Shown: positions 7,346 through 14,847 of the stretch, in pieces
How positions within the stretch are numbered: the stretch's first letter is position 1
How the letters are laid out: each line of letters begins with the position of its first letter
DNA from: Streptomyces sp. 130
GTDB lineage: Bacteria > Actinomycetota > Actinomycetes > Streptomycetales > Streptomycetaceae
Assembly: GCF_007096885.1 (NCBI RefSeq)
Contig: NZ_VJNO01000031.1
Location: 1-64,000, forward strand
Direction of reading: 5' to 3'
DNA length: 64,000 nt
Position numbers and translations under genes: made by a program
Notes under the pieces: model-generated
Seen by the model: only the letters and a program-made list of their open reading frames with translations
What the model was told of the DNA's origin: nothing
Database searches by the model: none

Positions 7346-9169
7346 CTGTCGACCGCCATTCTCACAGGTGCTCCGCTGCCCGGATCGTCGCTGGAGGACG
7401 ATCTGCGGTCGCTGGGCTTCGACGTCCGGGCAGCCGCCGACGTCACCGAAGCGGCCACCCTGCTGGCCGCCGTCCCGGCGGCCCACCGCGTCGCCCTGGT
7501 CGACCCCCGCTTCGTCGGCCACCGCCACGCCCTGCGGCTCGCCCTGACCGACCCCCGCTTCCCCGCGGCGGCCGTGCCCGGCGCCCTCACCGCACAGGCC
7601 GAGGCGCGCCCCGCCCTGGTCGACGCCCTGCGCGCCACCACCGACGCGGTCGGCGCCGGAGTGCCCGCGGGCGGTAGCGCCACCGTCACCGACCGCACGG
7701 TGCCCGGCAGGCTCGCCGCGGCCATGGAAGCCGGGGGCACCGGGGTGCAGCGCCCCGAGCTGGGCTCGCTCGTCGCCACCGTGCCCACCGACGAGACGGC
7801 CCGCGCCGCCGCCCGCTCGGACGTCGAGGCCGTGGACGACGAGGCGGTCCGGCTGCGCAGCGCGGTGAAGGCCCGCGACGGCTTCGTCACCACCCACTTC
7901 GTCAGCCCGTACTCGCGCTACATCGCCCGCTGGTGCGCGCGCCGGGGGCTCACCCCGAACCAGGTCACCACCGCGTCCCTGCTCACCGCGCTCATAGCGG
8001 CCGGCTGCGCGGCCACCGGCACCCGCGGCGGCTACGTGGCCGCGGGCATCCTGCTGCTGCTCTCCTTCGTCCTGGACTGCACCGACGGGCAGCTCGCCCG
8101 CTACTCGCTGCAGTACTCCACGATGGGCGCCTGGCTGGACGCCACCTTCGACCGCGCCAAGGAGTACGCCTACTACGCGGGGCTCGCCCTCGGCGCGGCC
8201 CGCAACGGCGACGACGTCTGGGCGCTGGCCCTCGGCGCGATGGTCCTCCAGTCCTGCCGCCACATCATCGACTTCTCGTTCAACGAGGCCAACCACGACG
8301 CGGTGGCGAACAGCAGCCCCACGGCCGCCCTCTCCGACAAGCTCGACAGCGTCGGCTGGACGGTCTGGCTCCGCCGCATGATCGTGCTCCCGATCGGCGA
8401 GCGCTGGGCGATGATCGCCGTCCTCACCGCGGTCACCACCCCGCGCGTCGTCTTCTACGCCCTGCTCATCGGCTGCGCCTTCGCCGCCTGCTACACCACG
8501 GCCGGCCGCCTCCTGCGCTCCCTGACCCGCAAGGCCCGGCGCACCGACCGCGCCGCCCAGGCCCTCGCCGACCTCGCGGACTCCGGCCCGCTCGCCCAGC
8601 TGATCGCCGCCCGCGGGCCGAGGATCGGCGGCGCCTGGACCGCCCCCGCGGTCGCGCTGGTCGGCACCGGCGCGCTGATCGCCGCCGCGCTCCAGCAGCC
8701 CTTCGGCAGCCGGCAGACGATCATCGCCGCCGCCTTCTACGCCATCTGCTCCGGCATCGCCGTGGCCCGCCCCCTCAAGGGCGCCCTCGACTGGCTCGTG
8801 CCCCCGGTCTTCCGGGCCGCCGAATACTGCACGGTCCTGATCCTGGCCGCCCGCAGCGACATCGACGGGGCGCTCCCCGCGGCCTTCGGACTGGTCTCGG
8901 CCGTCGCCTACCATCACTACGACACGGTGTACCGCATCCGCGGCGGCACCGGCGCCCCGCCCCAGTGGCTGGTGCGCACGATCGGCGGACACGAGGGCCG
9001 GACCCTGGTCGTGGCCGTGCTCGCCGCCGCACTCACCGGAGCCTCCGGCTTCACCACGGCGCTCACCGTGCTCGCCGTGGCCGTGGCAGTGATCGTGCTG
9101 GTGGAGTCCATCCGCTTCTGGGTGTCCTCCGGGGCGCCCGCCGTTCACGACGAAGGAGAACCCGCATGA
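7346..9169 (+). CDS. DUF5941 protein with CDP-alcohol phosphotransferase domain
   Basis: A ~607-residue two-part membrane protein. The N-terminal ~190 residues (STAILTGAPLPGSSLEDDL onward) form a soluble domain resembling a degenerate nucleotidyl or response-regulator fold. Next comes a CDP-alcohol phosphotransferase domain whose full signature D-x2-D-G-x2-A-R-x8-G-x3-D-x3-D begins at Asp244 (DCTDGQLAR ... GAWLDATFD), then several more hydrophobic helices. It should transfer a phospho-alcohol from a CDP-activated donor. AAGGAG (7331-7336) lies nine bases before CTG at 7346; an in-frame stop at 7337 rules out any start further upstream. The first conventional candidate, GTG at 7574, would delete 76 residues. 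The last bases overlap the next ATG (ATGA). Confidence 0.82.
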   Translation: MSTAILTGAPLPGSSLEDDLRSLGFDVRAAADVTEAATLLAAVPAAHRVALVDPRFVGHRHALRLALTDPRFPAAAVPGALTAQAEARPALVDALRATTDAVGAGVPAGGSATVTDRTVPGRLAAAMEAGGTGVQRPELGSLVATVPTDETARAAARSDVEAVDDEAVRLRSAVKARDGFVTTHFVSPYSRYIARWCARRGLTPNQVTTASLLTALIAAGCAATGTRGGYVAAGILLLLSFVLDCTDGQLARYSLQYSTMGAWLDATFDRAKEYAYYAGLALGAARNGDDVWALALGAMVLQSCRHIIDFSFNEANHDAVANSSPTAALSDKLDSVGWTVWLRRMIVLPIGERWAMIAVLTAVTTPRVVFYALLIGCAFAACYTTAGRLLRSLTRKARRTDRAAQALADLADSGPLAQLIAARGPRIGGAWTAPAVALVGTGALIAAALQQPFGSRQTIIAAAFYAICSGIAVARPLKGALDWLVPPVFRAAEYCTVLILAARSDIDGALPAAFGLVSAVAYHHYDTVYRIRGGTGAPPQWLVRTIGGHEGRTLVVAVLAAALTGASGFTTALTVLAVAVAVIVLVESIRFWVSSGAPAVHDEGEPA

Positions 9170-9903
9170 TCGGCCTCGTACTGGCAGCCGGCGCAGGACG
9201 GCGCCTGCGCCCCTACACCGACACGCTGCCCAAGGCGCTCGTGCCGGTGGACGGCGACAGGACGATCCTCGACCTCACGCTGGCCAACTTCGCCGAGATC
9301 GGGCTCACCGAGGTCGCGATCGTCGTCGGCTACCGCAAGGAGGCCGTCTACGCCCGCAAGGAGGAGCTGGAGGCCGCCTACGGCCTGAAGCTGACCCTCG
9401 TGGACAACGACAAGGCCGAGGAGTGGAACAACGCCTACTCCCTGTGGTGCGCCCGCGACGTGCTGAAGCGCGGCGTGCTCCTCGCCAACGGCGACACCGT
9501 GCACCCGGTCTCCGTCGAGAAGACCCTGCTCGCGGCGCGTGGTGACGGCAAGAAGATCGTCCTGGCCCTCGACACGGTGAAGAACCTCGCCGACGAGGAG
9601 ATGAAGGTCGTCGCCGAGGACGGCGCGGGCGTGCGCAGGATCACCAAGCTGATGGACCCGGCCGAGGCCACCGGCGAGTACATCGGCGTCACGCTCATCG
9701 AGGCCGAGGCGGCCGAGGAGCTGGCCGACGCGCTGAAGGCCACCTTCGAGCGCGACCCGGACCTCTACTACGAGGACGGCTACCAGGAGCTCGTCAACCG
9801 CGGCTTCACGGTGGACGTCGCCCCCATCGGTGACGTGAGCTGGGTCGAGATCGACAACCACGACGACCTCGCGAAGGGCCGGGAGATCGCGTGCCGGTAC
9901 TGA
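9166..9903 (+). CDS. Sugar/alcohol-phosphate nucleotidyltransferase
   Basis: A 245-residue NTP transferase of the GT-A fold that activates a phosphorylated sugar, polyol or choline-like alcohol with a nucleotide. The N terminus shows the nucleotide-binding signature LAAGAGRRLRPYTDTLPKAL, and a metal-binding Asp lies in LLANGDTVHPV. The C-terminal segment DVSWVEIDNHDDL is typical of LicC-like and inositol-1-phosphate cytidylyltransferase relatives. GAAGGAGAA precedes the ATG, which overlaps the upstream stop by four bases, indicating translational coupling. Being sandwiched between two CDP-alcohol phosphotransferase genes, it most plausibly makes the CDP-alcohol they use (inference). Confidence 0.88.
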   Translation: MIGLVLAAGAGRRLRPYTDTLPKALVPVDGDRTILDLTLANFAEIGLTEVAIVVGYRKEAVYARKEELEAAYGLKLTLVDNDKAEEWNNAYSLWCARDVLKRGVLLANGDTVHPVSVEKTLLAARGDGKKIVLALDTVKNLADEEMKVVAEDGAGVRRITKLMDPAEATGEYIGVTLIEAEAAEELADALKATFERDPDLYYEDGYQELVNRGFTVDVAPIGDVSWVEIDNHDDLAKGREIACRY

Positions 9904-10952
9904 CCCGACTCATCCCGTCCCCGGTCTTCGTCGACATCAGCCGGGGCGCCATGCACGATCTGGCCGGCCTCCTCGCCGACCAGCGGATCTCCGCCTCCGG
10001 CAAGCTCGCCATCGCGATCAGCGGCGGCTCCGGGCTCGCCCTGCGCGAGAAGCTGGCCCCGGCCCTGCCGGGCGCCGACTGGTACCGCGTCGCCGGCGGC
10101 AACATCGATGCGGCGGTGCAACTGGCCGACGACATCAAGGGCAAGCGCTACGACGCCGTGGTCGGCCTCGGCGGCGGCAAGATCATCGACGTGGCGAAGT
10201 ACGCCGCGGCCCGGGTCGGCCTGCCGCTGGTCTCGGTCGCCACGAACCTCGCCCACGACGGCCTCTGCTCGCCCGTCGCCACCCTGGACAACGACAACGG
10301 CCGGGGCTCCTACGGCGTCCCGATGCCCATCGCCATGGTGATCGACCTGTCGGTGATCCGCAGCGCCCCCGACCGCTTCGTACGGTCCGGCATCGGCGAC
10401 GCGATCTCCAACATCTCCGCCATCGCCGACTGGGAGCTCTCGCACCAGGTCAACGGCGAACAGATCGACGGACTCGCCGCCGCCATGGCCCGTACCGCCG
10501 GCGAAGCCGTCCTGCGCCACCCCGGCACCGTCGCCGACGACGAGTTCCTCACCGTCCTCGCCGAGTCGCTGGTGCTCTCCGGCATCGCCATCTCGATCAG
10601 CGGCGACACCCGGCCCTCGTCCGGCGCCTGCCACGAGATCAGCCACGCCTTCGACCTGCTCTTCCCGAAGCGGGCCGCCAGCCACGGCGAGCAGGTCGGT
10701 CTCGGCGCCGCCTTCGCCATGCACCTGCGGGGCGCCGTGGACGAGTCGGGCCTCTTCGCCGAGGTACTGCGCAGGCACGGCCTGCCGGTCACGCCCGAGG
10801 AGATCGGCTTCACCGCCGACGAATTCGTCCAGGCCGTCGAGTACGCCCCCCAGACCCGCCCGGGACGCTTCACGGTCCTGGAACACCTCAGCCTCTCCAC
10901 CGACCAGATCAGGGACGCGTACGCCGACTATGCCAAGACCATCAGTAGCTGA
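9891..10952 (+). CDS. Iron-containing alcohol dehydrogenase, glycerol-1-phosphate dehydrogenase-like
   Basis: A 353-residue member of the iron-containing/dehydroquinate-synthase-like superfamily, closest by eye to EgsA/AraM glycerol-1-phosphate dehydrogenases that reduce dihydroxyacetone phosphate. The NAD-binding motif is GLGGGKIIDVAKYAA. Metal ligands are expected in NLAHDGLCSP, CHEISHAFDLL and ASHGEQVGLGAAF. The GTG at 9891 overlaps the preceding gene by 13 bases. With the neighbouring nucleotidyltransferase it suggests production of a CDP-activated polyol such as CDP-glycerol of the sn-1 series, but the substrate cannot be read from sequence; 3-amino-polyol or inositol-type substrates remain possible. 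Confidence 0.85.
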   Translation: MPVLTRLIPSPVFVDISRGAMHDLAGLLADQRISASGKLAIAISGGSGLALREKLAPALPGADWYRVAGGNIDAAVQLADDIKGKRYDAVVGLGGGKIIDVAKYAAARVGLPLVSVATNLAHDGLCSPVATLDNDNGRGSYGVPMPIAMVIDLSVIRSAPDRFVRSGIGDAISNISAIADWELSHQVNGEQIDGLAAAMARTAGEAVLRHPGTVADDEFLTVLAESLVLSGIAISISGDTRPSSGACHEISHAFDLLFPKRAASHGEQVGLGAAFAMHLRGAVDESGLFAEVLRRHGLPVTPEEIGFTADEFVQAVEYAPQTRPGRFTVLEHLSLSTDQIRDAYADYAKTISS

Positions 10953-11709
10953 ACTCCGCCCGGTCGTTCACCCGCCGGGGGTCAAGGACCGGCGCAGCGG
11001 TGAACACTGGGCGGGCCGGATATACATGCGCGAGGTCTCCCTGCGCATCGACCGGTACCTGGTGAACACCAGGGTCACGCCCAACCAGCTGACCTACCTG
11101 ATGACGCTGGCCGGTGTGCTGGCCGCCCCCGCGCTGCTCGTCCCGGGCATCTGGGGCGCGGTGCTCGGCGTCGTCATGGTCCAGCTGTACCTGCTGCTCG
11201 ACTGCGTGGACGGCGAGATCGCGCGCTGGAAGAAGCAGTTCTCGCTCGGCGGCGTCTACCTGGACCGGGTCGGCGCCTACCTGTGCGACGCGGCCGTGCT
11301 CGTCGGCTTCGGCCTGCGCGCCGCCGACCTGTGGGGCACCGGCCGCATCGACTGGCTGTGGGCCTTCCTCGGCACGCTCGCCGGGCTCGGGGCGATCCTG
11401 ATCAAGGCCGAGACGGACCTGGTCGGCGTCGCCCGGCACCAGGGCGGGCTGCCGCCGGTCAAGGAGTCCGCGTCCGAGCCTCGCTCCTCCGGCATGGCGT
11501 TCGCCCGCCGGGCCGCCGGTGCGCTCAAGTTCCACCGGCTCATCCTGTGCGTCGAGGCGTCCCTGGTCATCCTGGTCGCCGCGGTCCTGGACGAGGTGCG
11601 GGACGACTTCTTCTTCAGCCGTCTCGCGGTCGCGGTCCTGGCGGGCATCGCCCTGCTCCAGACCCTGCTGCACCTCGTGTCGGTCCTGGCATCGAGCAGG
11701 CTGAAGTGA
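10930..11709 (+). CDS. CDP-alcohol phosphotransferase family membrane protein
   Basis: A 259-residue integral membrane enzyme of the CDP-alcohol phosphotransferase family with about five or six hydrophobic helices. The motif region reads DCVDGEIARWKKQFSLGG then VYLDRVGAYLCD. The first three aspartates and the AR pair are present, but the fourth Asp, the proposed catalytic base at motif position 26, is Ala (GAC is not found until four codons later). The enzyme may be inactive, may use a shifted acid, or may have a divergent mechanism. The start at 10930 overlaps the dehydrogenase gene by 23 bases, and its stop overlaps the next GTG. Confidence 0.85.
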   Translation: MPRPSVAELRPVVHPPGVKDRRSGEHWAGRIYMREVSLRIDRYLVNTRVTPNQLTYLMTLAGVLAAPALLVPGIWGAVLGVVMVQLYLLLDCVDGEIARWKKQFSLGGVYLDRVGAYLCDAAVLVGFGLRAADLWGTGRIDWLWAFLGTLAGLGAILIKAETDLVGVARHQGGLPPVKESASEPRSSGMAFARRAAGALKFHRLILCVEASLVILVAAVLDEVRDDFFFSRLAVAVLAGIALLQTLLHLVSVLASSRLK

Positions 11710-12590
11710 GCACACCCATGAAACTCGGCGCGGTCATCATCACCATGGGCAACCGCCCGGCCGAGCTGCGCGCCCTGCTCGACTCGGTCGCCGCCCAGGA
11801 GGGCGACCGGATCGAGGTGGTCGTGGTCGGCAACGGCTCGCCCGTCCCCGACGTCCCCCCGGGCGTCCGCACCGTCGAACTGCCCGAGAACCTCGGCATC
11901 CCCGGCGGCCGGAACGTCGGCATCGAGGCGTTCGGGCCCTCCGGCGCCGACGTGGACGCCCTGCTCTTCCTCGACGACGACGGGCTGCTGCCCCTCACCG
12001 ACACCGCGGAGCTGTGCCGGAAGGCGTTCGCCGAGGACCCCCGCCTCGGCATCATCAGCTTCCGCATCGCGGACCCGGAGACCGGGGTCACCCAGCGCCG
12101 GCACGTGCCGAGGCTGCGCGCCGCCGACCCGATGCGCTCGTCCCGCGTGACGACGTTCCTGGGCGGCGCCAACGCGGTGCGTACCCGGGTGCTGGCCGAG
12201 GTCGGCCCGCTGCCGGGCGACTTCTTCTACGCGCACGAGGAGACGGATCTGGCCTGGCGGGCGCTGGACGCCGGGTGGCTGATCGACTACCGCGCGGACA
12301 TGGTGCTGCACCACCCCACCACGGCCCCGTCCCGCCATGCCGTCTACCACCGCATGGTGGCCCGCAACCGGGTCTGGCTGGCCCGGCGCAACCTCCCCGC
12401 GCCCCTCGTCCCGGTGTACCTCGGGGTGTGGATGCTGCTGACCCTGCTGCGCAGGCCGTCCGGCGAGGCGCTGAAGGCGTGGTTCGGCGGCTTCAGGGAG
12501 GGCTGGCGTACGCCCTGCGGGCCGCGCCGCCCGATGAAGTGGCGTACGGTGTGGCGACTGACCAGGCTGGGCCGCCCCCCGGTCATCTGA
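11706..12590 (+). CDS. Family 2 glycosyltransferase
   Basis: A ~294-residue GT-A glycosyltransferase that transfers a sugar from a nucleotide donor, probably on the cytoplasmic face. The N terminus is KLGAVIITMGNRPAELRALL, the donor-binding region includes PENLGIPGGRNVG, and the metal-binding motif is LLFLDDDG. The acceptor-side region has GDFFYAHEETDLAWRALDAG, typical of rhamnosyltransferase-like GT2 enzymes. A hydrophobic segment, LVPVYLGVWMLLTLL, near the C terminus may anchor it. GTG at 11706 gives a four-base overlap with the preceding stop; ATG at 11718 is the alternative. It completes the biosynthetic part of the cluster before the ABC exporter. Confidence 0.88.
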   Translation: MSTPMKLGAVIITMGNRPAELRALLDSVAAQEGDRIEVVVVGNGSPVPDVPPGVRTVELPENLGIPGGRNVGIEAFGPSGADVDALLFLDDDGLLPLTDTAELCRKAFAEDPRLGIISFRIADPETGVTQRRHVPRLRAADPMRSSRVTTFLGGANAVRTRVLAEVGPLPGDFFYAHEETDLAWRALDAGWLIDYRADMVLHHPTTAPSRHAVYHRMVARNRVWLARRNLPAPLVPVYLGVWMLLTLLRRPSGEALKAWFGGFREGWRTPCGPRRPMKWRTVWRLTRLGRPPVI

Positions 12591-12593
12591 GAG

Positions 12594-12624
12594 GCTCCCC
12601 TCTGGGAGCATGAGGCCGTATTTT
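12594..12624 (+). terminator. Hairpin plus T-run after glycosyltransferase gene
   Basis: GCTCCC (12594-12599) and GGGAGC (12604-12609) form a short stem with a CTCT loop, followed about ten bases later by TTTTT at 12620-12624. It lies in the 107-base gap before the ABC permease gene and could terminate or attenuate the upstream transcript, letting the exporter be expressed separately. Confidence 0.45.
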
Positions 12625-12697
12625 TCTTGTCGGGACCTGTCCGCCCTGAGCCGCGCCCGCGACTGGCTGCGCATTTCGAATACGAGAGTTTCTTCTG

Positions 12698-13627
12698 GTG
12701 AGTGACACAACCCATGGTGGCGCGGTTGCGGTGAGCAGCCCGCCATCAGCCGACGACGGCCTGAGCGCGGCCGAGCTGGCCGCCAAGTACGGCCTTGCGG
12801 TCAGCGGTGCCCGGCCCGGACTCCTCGAGTACGTGCGCCAGCTCCAGGGGCGGCGCCATTTCATCCTGGCGTTCTCCCGGGCGAAGCTGACCGCCCAGTA
12901 CAGCCAGGCGAAGCTGGGCCAGCTGTGGCAGGTGGCGACCCCGCTCCTGAACGCGGCGGTCTACTTCCTCATCTTCGGGCTGATCCTCGGCACGAAGAAG
13001 GGGATACCGCAGGAGGTCTTCATCCCGTTCCTGGTGACGGGGGTCTTCGTCTTCACCTTCACGCAGAGCTCCGTGATGGCCGGCGTCCGCGCGATCTCCG
13101 GGAACCTCGGCCTGGTCAGGGCCCTGCACTTCCCGCGCGCCTCGCTGCCGATCTCCTTCTCGCTCCAGCAGCTCCAGCAGCTGCTGTACTCGATGGTCGT
13201 GCTGATCGCGGTCACCGTCGGATTCGGCAGCTACCCGCGGCTCTCCTGGCTGCTGGTGATCCCCGCCCTGGCGATGCAGTTCTTCTTCAACACCGGACTG
13301 GCGCTCGCCATGGCCAGGATGGGCGCCAAGACCCCGGACCTGGCGCAGCTCATGCCGTTCGTCATGCGCACCTGGATGTACGCGTCCGGGGTCATGTTCT
13401 CCATCCCGGTGATGCTCGCGGACAAGCCGGCCTGGATCACCGACGTGCTCCAGTACAACCCGGCGGCCATCTACATGGACCTGGTCAGGTTCGCCCTGAT
13501 CGACGGATACGGCTCCGAGAACCTGCCGGACCACGTCTGGGCGGTCGCCCTCGCCTGGTCGATCGTGGTGGGCATCGTGGGCTTCGTGTACTTCTGGAAG
13601 GCAGAGGAACGGTACGGCCGTGGCTGA
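12698..13627 (+). CDS. ABC-2 type polysaccharide/polyol phosphate exporter permease
   Basis: A 309-residue permease of the ABC-2 (TagG/Wzm-like) type. A ~45-residue cytoplasmic N-terminal region leads into about six transmembrane helices, with a conserved amphipathic segment FSRAKLTAQYSQAKLGQLWQ before TM1. Such permeases export undecaprenyl-linked teichoic-acid-like polymers or lipopolysaccharide O-chains. The start is a GTG at 12698 after a 107-base gap. The end overlaps the ATPase gene by eight bases, so the two form one transporter. The cargo is most likely the product of the upstream phosphotransferase and glycosyltransferase genes (inference). Confidence 0.9.
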   Translation: MSDTTHGGAVAVSSPPSADDGLSAAELAAKYGLAVSGARPGLLEYVRQLQGRRHFILAFSRAKLTAQYSQAKLGQLWQVATPLLNAAVYFLIFGLILGTKKGIPQEVFIPFLVTGVFVFTFTQSSVMAGVRAISGNLGLVRALHFPRASLPISFSLQQLQQLLYSMVVLIAVTVGFGSYPRLSWLLVIPALAMQFFFNTGLALAMARMGAKTPDLAQLMPFVMRTWMYASGVMFSIPVMLADKPAWITDVLQYNPAAIYMDLVRFALIDGYGSENLPDHVWAVALAWSIVVGIVGFVYFWKAEERYGRG

Positions 13628-14405
13628 CGACAACACCGCAGGGCGCGTCCCCACCGTGATCGCCGACGACGTGCACATCGTGTACCGGGTCAACGGCGGC
13701 GGCGGAGGCAAGGGCAGCGCCACCGCCGCCCTGAGCCGGATCATGCGCCGCGAGAAGGGCGAGGCACGCGGGGTGCGCAAGGTGCACGCCGTGCGCGGAG
13801 TCACCTTCACCGCCTACCGGGGCGAGGCGATCGGCCTCATCGGGACGAACGGCTCCGGCAAGTCCACGCTGCTCCGCGCCATCGCGGGGCTCCTGCCGAC
13901 GGAGAGCGGCAGCGTCTACACGGACGGCCAGCCGTCGCTGCTGGGCGTCAACGCGGCGCTGATGAGCGACCTGACCGGCGAGCGCAACGTGGTGCTCGGC
14001 GGTCTGGCGATGGGCATGAGCCGCGAGGAGATCCGCGAGCGCTACGACGACATCGTGGAGTTCTCCGGCATCAACGACAAGGGCGACTTCATCACCCTGC
14101 CGATGCGCACCTACTCCTCCGGCATGGCCGCCCGCCTCCGCTTCTCCATCGCGGCGGCCAAGAACCACGACGTCCTCATGATCGACGAGGCGCTGGCGAC
14201 CGGTGACCGCAAGTTCCAGATCCGCTCCGAGGCGCGCATCCGGGAGCTGCGCAAGGAGGCCGGGACGGTCTTCCTGGTCAGCCACAGCAACAAGTCGATC
14301 CGGGACACCTGCAACCGGGTGCTGTGGCTGGAGAAGGGCGAGCTCCTGATGGACGGCCCGACCGAGGAGGTCCTGCGGGCCTACGAACGGGAGACCGGCA
14401 AGTAG
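13620..14405 (+). CDS. ABC transporter ATP-binding protein, TagH/Wzt-like
   Basis: The 261-residue nucleotide-binding subunit of the exporter. Walker A is GTNGSGKST, the signature is YSSGMAARL, Walker B is DVLMIDEALA, and the switch His lies in FLVSHSNKS. The D-loop-adjacent GDRKFQ segment is characteristic of teichoic-acid/O-antigen ATPases. A Gly-rich insertion (VNGGGGGKGSATAAL) precedes the Walker A region. It is shorter than Wzt proteins with carbohydrate-binding C-terminal domains, so cargo is not recognised by such a domain. GTG start at 13620, coupled to the permease. Confidence 0.92.
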   Translation: MADDNTAGRVPTVIADDVHIVYRVNGGGGGKGSATAALSRIMRREKGEARGVRKVHAVRGVTFTAYRGEAIGLIGTNGSGKSTLLRAIAGLLPTESGSVYTDGQPSLLGVNAALMSDLTGERNVVLGGLAMGMSREEIRERYDDIVEFSGINDKGDFITLPMRTYSSGMAARLRFSIAAAKNHDVLMIDEALATGDRKFQIRSEARIRELRKEAGTVFLVSHSNKSIRDTCNRVLWLEKGELLMDGPTEEVLRAYERETGK

Positions 14406-14428
14406 GACGCCCGCGTCGCACGGCACAC

Positions 14429-14458
14429 GGCCCCCGCCGGACCCCTCCGGCGGGGGCC
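14429..14458 (+). terminator. Perfect 12-bp stem terminator
   Basis: GGCCCCCGCCGG and its reverse complement flank the loop ACCCCT, 23 bases after the ABC ATPase stop codon. It probably ends the polyol-export operon before the hopanoid promoter region. Downstream T residues are absent, as is usual in Streptomyces. Confidence 0.75.
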
Positions 14459-14625
14459 GCGCCATGTCCGGACCGTGGACCGGAGTCCGGACATCCGCGC
14501 CTCGTCGTACGGCGGCCGTCGCGATCTCCTACCGCCGGATGACGTGAACGCGCTCCGCCGGGTGGAAAGTTGACGCGGGCCCCGGGGCCCGGGCCACGCG
14601 GCCCGTACCCCGGCGTTTGGATGAG

Positions 14626-14637
14626 CGTTGTACAACG
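14626..14637. promoter_or_regulatory. Palindrome CGTTGTACAACG upstream of hopanoid operon
   Basis: A perfect 12-base palindrome in the ~385-base region between the exporter terminator and hpnC. It is AT-richer than its surroundings, as expected for an operator or promoter region, and lies ~210 bases before hpnC. The regulator is not identifiable here. Apart from this, the terminator and the small reading frame at 14785, the 14459-14843 region shows nothing recognisable. Confidence 0.4.
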
Positions 14638-14784
14638 TAAGCTGTACCGGTGCTGATTCGCCGCAAGTGGGGCGATACCGCCTGGGGGACGGCCGGGAGC
14701 CGTCCTCGGCACTCGGCAGGGCGGGCGGCGTGTCCGGAATGGGGTATTTTGGGTCAGCAGTGTAGAACGGGAGTTGTGACGGCT

Positions 14785-14847
14785 ATGACGGAAGATCTCC
14801 CGCTCCGAGGTGCTCACGCCGTCCCCGCGCAGGGCGGTCCGCAGTGA
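14785..14847 (+). CDS. Possible 20-residue leader peptide coupled to hpnC
   Basis: A small frame encoding MTEDLPLRGAHAVPAQGGPQ, with GGGAG about nine to fourteen bases upstream of its ATG and a possible GTG start nine bases earlier (14776). Its stop codon overlaps the hpnC start as GTGA, the same coupling used throughout this operon. No similarity to a known leader is recognised, and the peptide contains no run of one regulatory amino acid. It could be a coupling device or coincidence. Confidence 0.3.
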   Translation: MTEDLPLRGAHAVPAQGGPQ

